From: Romanomermis culicivorax
Taxonomy: Eukaryota; Nematoda; Enoplea; Mermithida; Mermithidae
Length of the DNA stretch: 64,000 nt
Direction of reading: 5' to 3'
Assembly: GCA_963922205.1 (NCBI GenBank)
Contig: CAWUHX010000014.1
Span: 2,180,889-2,244,888, forward strand
The notes under the pieces are model-generated. The model was not told the DNA's origin and did no database searches. It worked only from the letters and a program-made list of their open reading frames with translations. The position numbers were made by a program, and so were the translations under genes. Below are positions 11,183 to 20,658 of this stretch, piece by piece. Every line of letters starts with the position of its first letter. Within the stretch, counting starts at the first letter, position 1.

Positions 11183-11277
11183 TTAGGCTTAGGCTTAGGT
11201 TTAGGCTTAGACTTAGGCTTAGGCTTAGGCTTAGGCTTAGGCTTAGGCTTAGGCTTAGGCTTAGGCTTAGGCTTAGG
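11183..11277 (+). repeat. Telomere-type TTAGGC array, left of element A
   Basis: About 15 tandem TTAGGC units with a few variants (TTAGGT, TTAGAC), with the G-rich strand on the plus strand. TTAGGC is the telomere repeat known in nematodes. The array stops at the LTR edge of element A and resumes, in the same orientation, at 24425. Confidence 0.95.
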
Positions 11278-11756
11278 TGTTAGGCTGCTGTGGGGTCAAA
11301 CACTATGCAACAGTTCTGACCACAGGCTAACAACAACAACAACCACAAAACTCTCCCAGACGTTTCACCAGATACTCGCCAGAACTTTCACTAAACCTCA
11401 GGCAGAACACCTTGGCACGTACCTCAGGAGCTCCTACCCAAGTCTCCAATCCTACTCTTATACACTCCTTCCTCTACGCTCACAGAACAATACACTTAGG
11501 GGTTCAAGTTGTATTGGGTAGCTAGTGGCGACGCCAAAGTAACAATAATAAACAAAAATATTGTAGAAAGGCGATGGCGGCATCGCTCCATAAAAACAAA
11601 TAAATCTAACACTGACTAACAAACAGAAAAATCGCAAAACAGTGGCAGCATACATCTATGTAAATTATCACTTCTTTTCGGCCACTTTTCGCCGCGTCCA
11701 ACCGCCTGCGCACCGACGCCGGAAGCTGAACACGTGCACCTGAGACCACCTCAACA
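11278..11756 (-). repeat. 3' LTR of element A
   Basis: 479 bp, with TGTT and AACA ends, differing at 5 positions from 23941-24419. On the plus strand it begins TGTTAGGCTG and so includes one TTAGGC unit at the junction with the telomere-type array. Open frames inside it occur in both LTRs, but nothing supports them as genes. Confidence 0.95.
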
Positions 11757-11770
11757 TCCCTCAGCCCTCA
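11757..11770 (-). other. Polypurine tract next to the 3' LTR
   Basis: On the minus strand a G/A-rich run ending GCTGAGGGA directly abuts TGTTG of the LTR. This is the expected primer for plus-strand synthesis. Element B has a comparable AGGGA at the same place. Confidence 0.6.
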
Positions 11771-12499
11771 AAACCGACCAACGGGAGGTGAAAACCTTTC
11801 TGCAGCCTGAGTCTCATACTGAGGCTCCGACTGCATAACAGTTTTCCCCTCGGAAAACAAATTTTTGGGGCTACCCCCTCCAAAATGTGATCCAGCCCCT
11901 ACCAGGTCCTTCAGGTGAGGGCGACCTTGACCAATCCATTTGGCAGGGCACTCCTTTTCAGGCTACCGGAAATGATCACGAACTTAGTTCGGCCTGGACT
12001 TTGACGTTGATCTGTGCCTAGATCCGGGGCGTCGCCGTTCCTCTTCTCCCATGTACTGGTTTTTACAGCTTCGGTGATGAGGTATCCCAGGTGCGCTTCC
12101 TCCACGGTCGGCCGCTTGCCACGTCGCTCCGTCCAATACAAATCTACTCAGTAAAAAAGATTTTCTATAAAATACTTCGAATATCTAATTACGAAAATTT
12201 TATAAATGCAATTAAAATTTTCACGTCTTCATCTTTTTCAGGCCCTGAAATTAAACGAGAAAAAATACGAGGGCTATGTACACGCCCGAAATAAGATGGA
12301 CGGAAAGACGAATTTCGCCGGGCGACTTTTGGGCACCGGTAAACGAGAAAAAATTTTAAAATTTAAAGCAACAATAAAATGAGATAATATTTTTTTTTGT
12401 ATTTTGTATTTTATTTGTGTTTTTGTATTTTGTATTTTTTGAAATAAAATTTGTACGAAATAACGAATTTTGGTCCAAAAGTGATGCGGCTATATGAAA
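11771..12499 (-). other. 3' noncoding region of element A
   Basis: About 730 bases between the third-ORF stop and the LTR, without a conserved frame. Element B has a region of similar length in the same position. Confidence 0.6.
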
Positions 12500-15400
12500 T
12501 TATTGTTGCCCGCCGCCACCATAACCGCCGTATTGGAAGCTACCACGGTGAGGGTAGGGACCACCCCGAGCTCCACGACCCCTGAGGAATCCCCCAAAAA
12601 CTCCTCGAGGTTGGGCCACAGGAGGGGGTCCGCCCATCGCCTGTCCTCTATACCGTTGCGGATTAACCATTTTGAAGGGTCTTCCTTGACCCTGTCCCTG
12701 ACCCCAGCCTCAGCCATATCCCCCTCCAGTTCCCCTCTAGTACCTGCCCTGAGTGGAACTTACGGAAGATACTCCAGAACCTGAGGTACTGGACCTACCT
12801 TGACTCTGTTGATTAGCATATGGTACTTTGAATACTCCAGGCTGGTGCCGACCCTGCGAGTGAGACGATTGTCACGAGTGCTGGCTCCATGACCTGGATG
12901 TATCCCTAGGTTGTCTCTCCGTTAAAATGGGAATCTTGAAGGGTTGCCCCTCCTCATCCTCGGCCTTCTGAAATTTACCAGAAAATTTCTGAACCATGTC
13001 CGACAACCTTCTCTTTGCTGCCATATCTACTGCAGTTTGTTGGTGTTCCTGCATTCGGTTGGCATACGCTTCCCTGAATGCAGTACTACCTTCTCCCCGC
13101 AGATAGATAGAATAGTATCTTTCCGTGACAAATGACTTGGCCCGTACATCCACTGCACCAATGTGTCTCGGGCCTAACTGCTGTTGTTCTAACTTTAGCA
13201 ACACCATGGTACATAAGTATCTCACGGCTGCCATGACTATTCCCGCATCAAAATGATGAAACCAATTTGGCATGAACTTGAGCCAAATGTACTCCCAAAT
13301 GGGCTCAGGAACGTTTACATGATCATACAGGAAACCACCTTGAAGATCAAAGTGATCCCCGTAGTTCTCGTAAAGCTCCTCTACTCCATTATTCACCAAT
13401 GCCCAGATGATTTGATTCCTATTATCATCTGGCATATCCTGAGCAAAGAATTCGATCACCTCCGGTGTCGAAAAATCTATCCTTCCCTTCACCAAGGGAA
13501 ACTTCTTATGGACATCCCAGTAGTCTCTCAAAACAGAACTCAGGTACTCCAAAGTTACTTCCTTATCTCTACTTCTCTTGACCCATTTTGTCCGTTCCGA
13601 CGTAGAGGGTTTAGAAACAACTTTTTTCCCTGCGGAACTGCTCTGGTTCTACTGAGAAGTCTTATCCACCTTAGACACGGGCTTAGCCAAAGTACTTTTC
13701 ATCATTGCACTTACCTGAGATGCAGACGATTTACTAGGTACTTTAGCCGAAGCAACCGTCGACTGCACCTGACTCATAGAACTTTTGGTTCCAGGCATCA
13801 GGCTCCTCGGCGTAGTTCCAGTCTTGGACTTGGTTGAATCCATCAATAAAGTTGTAGATCCTGCAAACTTCAAGTCCACAGACGTAGAACTCCCTGTCTG
13901 TTCTCCTTCACCATCACTAATTTCAATAACATCTTCTTCATCTCTCCTTTTAGCCCTATTGGCCCTTCGGGCTAACTTTCTCCTTCCTAATCTTTTAATC
14001 TGATCGTCCATACGACCTTCTGCTCTGAACTTTCTAACCTCTTTGGCAGTATACATACCTGGTATACCACCGTCCATACTTGGATCTCTGGGCGCTACTT
14101 GAACTGTCTACTTGAACGGATTATCTTTGTACTGCGGACACTCCGCCAAATGCTTCCTTTTATCTTCCAGTCTTTGCTCCCATGACTTTGTCTTGGGCCA
14201 AAATCGGATCGGCAAAAATCCGAGACGATTTCCCCAACATGTAATCGCATCGCCCTTTGTTGGCGTATGCACCTCGGTTACTGGAAGACTGTTCAAAAAT
14301 GATAAGTATTGACCATACCTATCTCCCCTCCACAACATCTTCAAGAGTTGTTCCTTTCCCTCAGGGCTAAAGGATCTCAAATAGTTGTGGTCAAGGAGAG
14401 AGGTAAGGTACTCCTCCGCTTCCTCTCTACAAGCTGGCCAAAATAAATGAAACGTGAGCGGAACTTTATTACACACTGACTCCAAATTCTTAAAATTGTC
14501 CTCAATCAATATTTCAGAATAAGGACCGATATCCATACTCCAGTGTTGTCTTACATAGGAGTCTTTACCATTCGAAACTCTGACTGGTTCATACTCGTAG
14601 TAATCAACTTCCAGAGATGTTATCTCCAACAACTGTTTTGTTTCTTTCCTATACCTTAGGAAATTCTCGTATAAAACCATAGATACTGGTTCATCAAGTC
14701 TACTGAAACTTTTCCCTTGATTCACCATATCTACCACCTTCTTCGTAATTCGAGTTCTAATCTGCTTTTCCGACAAAGCTTCTTCGAACTCTTCATCCTC
14801 ACTTACCGTATCATTACCATCCACATTCTTACTTTTCTTTTTGATGGTATAATCAGGATGAATACCTTTAGGTATACTTACGTCTCTCCCTCTTTTCGGA
14901 TTTGACTCGTAATGAGGGAAGCTGTACTCCGTATAGCCTCCAAATGAGGTGTCCATTTGGGCAGCCATACGGGCATACACTTCCTGTCTCATCACGTGAT
15001 AAATAGCCGATGTGATAAATAAATAGCCATTATCTGAATTTGATAAATAGCCATTATCTGAATTTGATCCGCTTTCATCAAATCATGCGGAAAATACTGG
15101 AATCCGACCTCAACTTCCATAGCTAACTCATAGTGGAAAAACTCTAGGAAAACCAACAATGAGTAGTAGGCGTCCAGTGCTGAATACCGTATTTCAAACT
15201 GCGTCAATGTATGCCTACAGAATCGCTCACGTTGCGCTCTCTGACGGAAATCGATTTGGAAATAACCGACATCTGCCAGATACAGCTCTGTGAACAATCC
15301 TTTCAGCTTGAAAGTCTCCGGGCAAAGTCCCAACTTCCTGGACAATGCCAAAAATCTTCCGTTCAACTGGTCTCCTACCTTGGCTACGTCATAATAACGG

Positions 15401-16786
15401 CCATACGAAGACGTTACTCTATGCTTGATCTCCAGTGTTAGATCAACATCCTGGTGCTTTCTACCTGCGCCATTAACAATCCAGATGGGGACCAGATCTG
15501 TAACCAAGTTGTATCCAACGAGAAGCATGTCCGAATCTAGGAGCTCATGAATGAGCGTCCATTCCTTCGGCATGATTGTCGTAGTATCTACAACAAAGGT
15601 GTCTCCAGTTACCGTCGAGAAGCTAATGACTCTCGCGAACTCCTTCCCTTTTGGGTTATCAACCCCAGAAGTCGCGAAAACCTTACTCACATACTCTTGA
15701 GTAACTTTCTCGGTATCAAAACCGATAATTGGCTGTCCTCGAAACCTGCTCACCTTCAGGGTTTCGATCATCTCAGCCACCTTACCTATTTCGACCAATT
15801 TCGGTTCCGTCAATTCCAACGGAAATCTCCCGAAATTCGTGGCGAACCACCGTTCCAATTCGCCAACTCTAACAATGCGCTTGACATTGTAGTCTAAAAA
15901 ATTCAGGCGAAATGTTTACAACTTTTTAATGGAAATTTCTCGAAGCGGACACACATCGGTTAGACTCTACCTTCACCACAGATAGTAAGCACAAAAAGGA
16001 AAAAGAAAAAGAAATTGCAAGCAGGGGACAATAAGGTACCAAACATATATTGGGTTAGTGTTGGCAGATAGTTGAACACAAGTGCGGCCCCGACTTCTAC
16101 CTTATACGGGAGTACACGCACAGACCACCTGCGTCTTCCATCATTCGACTGCTAGCCATCTCAATCCAACGCCCAAAACGGCCTATCCAACTAATAAATT
16201 AAGAATTTCCAGGAAGAAATTTAAAATATATTTACTAATTTACCCAAAATGTGGAAATTCGTAGAAAAATAGATAATGATGGAATTTAGAAATTTAAATG
16301 AATTTGAAAATTATCTACCCCTAGTCGACTAGTTGCTACACTCCACTTCTTCCCCATCACATAGACGAATTTATTCAACTCGCTATGTGTGTAGAGGAAT
16401 GATGTAGTTTCGCAAAAAGTCCAAATTTCGCGCTACGGGCAGCTTTGCCACACTTTTTCAAGTTTGACAGAACAAATATGTTCCCACTAAATTTTTACAA
16501 TTGTCTAGGCCTTCATCTAGACACCCGTGGGCTATAACATCCTGCTTTGCCCAAATAATTTTTAGATTAACTAAGTTTAATAACTTAGGTCGCTTACCAT
16601 CGACTAGAAAATACCGATTATTTTGCCGCACCTGCGGCTGACCGTAGGTCACGTGGGGGTCCGTGACCAAGTATTGCTTTGTCCGGCGTCCATTGGGGGG
16701 CCTGGACATCTCGACCGCTTCTTTCTCAAATTCTTCGAATTCTGCGCTATCAATTTTCGAAAATTTTTGATAATTTTTTATAAGAG
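12500..16786 (-). pseudogene. Element A third ORF: DEDDy 3'-5' exonuclease plus unknown domain and RGG-like tail
   Basis: Model: exon 1 16786-16598 (ATG at 16709), intron 16597-15894, exon 2 15893-12500. Exon 2 starts with a domain bearing all DEDDy exonuclease motifs. Numbered from codon 15858, these are GFDTE (D48, E50), GYNLVTD (N117, D121) and YSALD (Y225, D229). This is the RNase D/WRN/MUT-7 pattern for metal-dependent 3'-5' trimming of RNA or DNA. Then follow an acidic and charged region (about 14900-14110), a Ser/Lys-rich linker, a conserved domain with PEPIWEY and AVRYL (about 13440-13180), and a Gln/Gly/Arg-rich tail. The frame change near 15000-15060 lies in a short tandem duplication. 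In-frame stops are at 14110, 13651, 12874, 12739 and 12712. It occupies the env position, but no membrane segment or signal peptide is seen. The exonuclease call is firm, its biological role is not. Confidence 0.8.
15894..16597 (-). other. Predicted intron in the third ORF
   Basis: Donor GATG/GTAAGC (exon ends 16598) and acceptor TTTTTTAG (exon begins 15893). The upstream exon leaves one codon base and the downstream exon supplies two, so the frame continues into the exonuclease ORF. Without splicing, a TAA in frame just upstream closes the exonuclease frame. Exon 1 itself is preceded by TTTTTCAG (to 16787), usable for cis- or trans-splicing. Confidence 0.6.
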
Positions 16787-17183
16787 CTGAAAAATCGACA
16801 AAGTTTCCGCTTTCGCTACTTTTTGTCTATTTTCACTCTAAAACTCAGCGGTTTTCCCAATTCTTCCAATATTCACAGAATTGGGGGGCAACAACTAACT
16901 ATTTCCTCTGAAAAAATTAATCGGACTCGGGGAAATTTAAAATTTTAAGCCATAAAAAAAGTTTTTAAAATTTTAGGTTTTTGCGAAGAGTGCTTTTTTA
17001 CCAAAAATTTTGAGAAATTTTTAGATTTACGCGAGGGAAAATTAAAAATACAGGATAAATACGCAATAAATACATAAATAATTATAATTAAATACAATTT
17101 GTACTTAAATACACAATTCGGGACGAAAAAATATGGGGGGGGTAATCATATGCACACACACACGCGAAGAACAGCGCTACGCG
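16787..17183 (-). other. Noncoding spacer between pol and the third ORF
   Basis: AT-rich stretch of about 400 bases after the integrase stop. It ends in the TTTTTCAG acceptor of the third ORF. No domain is seen. Confidence 0.5.
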
Positions 17184-20100
17184 CTACGGCAGTTTATAAT
17201 TACTAATTTTTGAATCTACAGTAAACTGCATGTCCTTAGATGACACGTCGTTAGACTGCAGCCATCTGCCGGTCTCGTAGCGAAAGTGCTTTAACCTGCT
17301 CACGGATACCACCTGCTTTTTCAGCGGCTCTCTCCAGTGCGCGATTTCAAGCACATTCTCTGATAATCTCCTATTATCAGTAACAACATACGGTCCTTGC
17401 CACGGCAGACCCAGTTTTTTCTGTTCATCGACTTTCAGCAAAACCCAATCATTGATGGAATAATCATGAGCTTTTGCTTTACGGTAAAAAAACTTTTTAC
17501 TGCTCTCCGCAGCCTTCCTGATATTCTCTGAAATGACTTCATAAGTTTCTACTAAACTTTCGGTTAGTATATGCTTATAAGCCTCATAGTTCATTGGCAG
17601 AACTATATTTCTTGCAACACCAATACTAATGCCAAAATTAGCCTCATGACCTCTCAATAAGGCAAATGGAGAACATCTCGTTGAGGTATGAGGTGTGGCA
17701 TTATACGCAAAAACGATAGATTGCAAGTATCTGTCCCACTTATCTGAATCCTCTATAGCAACCTTTCGCAACTGCTTGATCAAGGTTTGGTTAAACCTTT
17801 CAACCATTCCATTTCCTTGTGGAATGTAGGCAGTTGTGAAAATCTTCTGACACTCCAACAATTTACAGACTGACGTCATCAAATCAGCTGTAAAGCATGA
17901 ACCGTTATCACTCAACAATTTCACTGGGGTTCCATGCCTGAACACAATATTCCGAAGAAAACTGTCCACAATTGTTACAGCAGATTGATCCCGAATCATT
18001 TCTGCTTCCACCCATTTTGTAAAGTAATCTTGAAATACTATCACATACGGTCTTTTCTCGCTCATGGGAGATATTCCCACAATATCAACAGAGACTATGT
18101 CAAATGGTCCTCTAGGAATGATTGGATTCAATGGCGGAACTGTAGCCTTTCCTGGAGTCGCAATTTGACATATCGGACAAAAGCTGATCCAGCTCCGAAC
18201 ATCCTTCTCGATGCTCGGCCACCAGAACCGCTTTTTAATAATAGCAAGGGTTCTCTTAAACCCTTGATGCATCATCATCATTGCTCCATGATACTGATGC
18301 AGGACAACTTTTTTGAGAACAGAGGGGACAACAACTTGATCCTCTGCCTCGCCAAAAGTCTCTCTATATAGTATCCCTTGATCGATATAAAAGTTACTTT
18401 GAGACTTGGTGCCACTATTAGCACTTAGTTTCTCGAAGATCACTTTTAGATCTTTATCCTTTCCTGGCAACTTTGACATCAAGGTGTTTGAGATAAGCCC
18501 TTTCGGTCTACCATCTTCAATCTCTGGGGCTTCTTCAAACTCCTTCTCCTTCGGTTCAAAAATTCTCTTCATCTCTTCTTTAGGTTTAGCTTGCTCAGGA
18601 GGATGTCCTTTTTCCTCCTGCTGCAAGTTTTTCGCCATTTGTCTAGTGACTACCGCCTCAATTTCATATTTCTCAGGCGTTCGATAATTATCAAATTCTG
18701 GAGAAATATTAAGTTGAGTTTCATCACTAACACCATAGTTTGAAGCCACTGAAGCTGTGGCCATCTTCACCGGAGTGAAGACTCCTACAGCCTCATCCAC
18801 TTCATCTCCTCTGAGTTCCCGAAGTTGTTTCACTAAAACTTTGTGGTTTTGGTTAAGGACTTCGTCTTCAGTAAGAGATTTCACATCTTCTTTCTGAAAG
18901 ATAAGTTCCCATTTTGGTGGCAACTTCTCTTTCTGCTCATCCGGTTCCTCCTTCCTGGAGAGAAAATCTGCCATGGCATTCTGTCTGCCAGGCACGTACT
19001 CCAACTTGTGATCAAACTGGCAAATGAATGCGTACCACCTCTTGAGTTTGTCATTAGTCTGTGTGTTGACCCTCATTGATAATAAAGGTTTGTGGTCAGT
19101 TTGAATCCTGACCTTTTGGCCCAAAAGATAATGTTTGTAAATTTTAAGGCCGTAAACCACAGCTAAGCATTCCCTTTCGGTGGCGCACCATTTCCTTTCT
19201 TCTGCCCGCAATATCCGACTATTGTAGGCAATCACCCAACGTTCCGAGTCAGTCTCTTGACATAACACTGCTCCCAATGCAATTCCACTGGCATCCGTTT
19301 GAAGAATGAATCGCGCAGATCCATCTAGAATTGGATGTCTTAAGAAAGGTACTGAGGTCAATGCTACTTTGAGCTTCTCAAAAGTTGTGTAATGTAACTC
19401 CGTCACATTCCATGTTCCCTTCTTGCCCGTTAATTTGTACAAAGGTTCAGCTAGTGCTGCTAGGTCTGGTATAAATTTCTTACACCATTGTAGCATACCT
19501 AGGAATCTTTGCATTTTCTTAACAGAATCCGGGAATGGAAATTCCGTTATCGCCTTGACCTTCTTAGGATCCGGAGAAATTCCATTCCCATCCAAGATGT
19601 GTCCTAAAAAGTGCACCTTCTCGGGAAGAAATTCACATTTCTCCGGCTTAAGAGTCAACTTCGCCTTCCTCAGTGCTTCTAGCACCATTTTCAAATTCTC
19701 TAAGTGTTCCTCCAACGTATTCGAGAAGATGATAATATCATCTATGTACACTAGGCAAATTTTCCATACCAAATCCCCAAGGATTCTCTCCATCATCCTT
19801 TGGAATTCAGCAGGTGCATTCTTCAATCCAAACGGCATCACTTTAAACTGAAACAAGCCCTCTTGGCATATAAAAGCCGTTTTCTCCTTGCTCTCCTCCT
19901 CCATCGGGACCTGCCAATATCCCGACTTCAGATCTAGAGTCGTACAAAACTTAGCTCTTCCAAGGCAATCTAAATAGTCATCCATTCTCGGGATGGGATA
20001 TTTATCATCCTTGGTCACTTCGTTTATACCTCTAAAATCAACTACTGGTCTCGTAGTTCCATCTTTCTTTCCAACCAGGAACAAGGGTGCAGCCCACGGT

Positions 20101-20501
20101 GACTTCGAGGGCTCGATCACTCCTTGATCCAACATCTCCTTTATATGTCGCCTTACTCCTGGCCAACTATTAATTGAAGCTCTGTAATATCTCTTTGCTA
20201 CAGGTCTCGCATCTCCTGTATCTATCTTGCATGTCAGAGCTGGGGTTGTAGTAGCCGGATCACCAGGCAAGCTAAAGACATCTCTGTACTTCAACAAAGA
20301 TTCTATAGCTTCCGTTTTCTTCTCTTCCGAAATTTTCGCCTTCGATATCATCCTGCATAGTGAAGTATAGAACTCTACAGAATCAGCTTTTGATAATGCA
20401 GGCATTCCTTCCTTTACCATACAGGTCTGATATTCCTTTTCCTCCTTTATCTTTTTCATTTCCTTCACCTTCTTGTACGTATCATCATCTTCAATAAGCA
20501 T
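17184..20501 (-). CDS. pol: Pol: reverse transcriptase, RNase H and integrase
   Basis: An uninterrupted 1105-codon frame. RT: LDLKSGYWQV (D190) and YIDD (252-255), residues about 90-340. RNase H: QTDASG (D403), ATERECLAV (E442 or E444), TDH (D469), ADFLSR (D512). A charged spacer (about 520-700) precedes integrase. Integrase: zinc-binding H738, H745, C775, C778, then catalytic D806, D865 and E901, with 35 residues between the last two, as usual for DDE integrases. It copies element RNA to DNA and inserts it. The start is arbitrary: the frame opens further upstream, where it should continue from the protease, but two frame changes (near 20660 and 20585) separate them. No chromodomain is seen at the C-terminus. 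Confidence 0.93.
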   Translation of the reverse strand: MLIEDDDTYKKVKEMKKIKEEKEYQTCMVKEGMPALSKADSVEFYTSLCRMISKAKISEEKKTEAIESLLKYRDVFSLPGDPATTTPALTCKIDTGDARPVAKRYYRASINSWPGVRRHIKEMLDQGVIEPSKSPWAAPLFLVGKKDGTTRPVVDFRGINEVTKDDKYPIPRMDDYLDCLGRAKFCTTLDLKSGYWQVPMEEESKEKTAFICQEGLFQFKVMPFGLKNAPAEFQRMMERILGDLVWKICLVYIDDIIIFSNTLEEHLENLKMVLEALRKAKLTLKPEKCEFLPEKVHFLGHILDGNGISPDPKKVKAITEFPFPDSVKKMQRFLGMLQWCKKFIPDLAALAEPLYKLTGKKGTWNVTELHYTTFEKLKVALTSVPFLRHPILDGSARFILQTDASGIALGAVLCQETDSERWVIAYNSRILRAEERKWCATERECLAVVYGLKIYKHYLLGQKVRIQTDHKPLLSMRVNTQTNDKLKRWYAFICQFDHKLEYVPGRQNAMADFLSRKEEPDEQKEKLPPKWELIFQKEDVKSLTEDEVLNQNHKVLVKQLRELRGDEVDEAVGVFTPVKMATASVASNYGVSDETQLNISPEFDNYRTPEKYEIEAVVTRQMAKNLQQEEKGHPPEQAKPKEEMKRIFEPKEKEFEEAPEIEDGRPKGLISNTLMSKLPGKDKDLKVIFEKLSANSGTKSQSNFYIDQGILYRETFGEAEDQVVVPSVLKKVVLHQYHGAMMMMHQGFKRTLAIIKKRFWWPSIEKDVRSWISFCPICQIATPGKATVPPLNPIIPRGPFDIVSVDIVGISPMSEKRPYVIVFQDYFTKWVEAEMIRDQSAVTIVDSFLRNIVFRHGTPVKLLSDNGSCFTADLMTSVCKLLECQKIFTTAYIPQGNGMVERFNQTLIKQLRKVAIEDSDKWDRYLQSIVFAYNATPHTSTRCSPFALLRGHEANFGISIGVARNIVLPMNYEAYKHILTESLVETYEVISENIRKAAESSKKFFYRKAKAHDYSINDWVLLKVDEQKKLGLPWQGPYVVTDNRRLSENVLEIAHWREPLKKQVVSVSRLKHFRYETGRWLQSNDVSSKDMQFTVDSKISNYKLP

Positions 20502-20658
20502 AGATTCTGTATCGCCAATGATCTGATCTCTCTCAAACCGACAACCAGAACCCGTAGTATTGGAGATTAGTACTAAAACTCCTCTTGTGATCCGTCTACA
20601 ACCGCTTTCTCCATTCTGAACTTCCTTTCAGAACCCTTTGATTCGACAATAATTCCAT

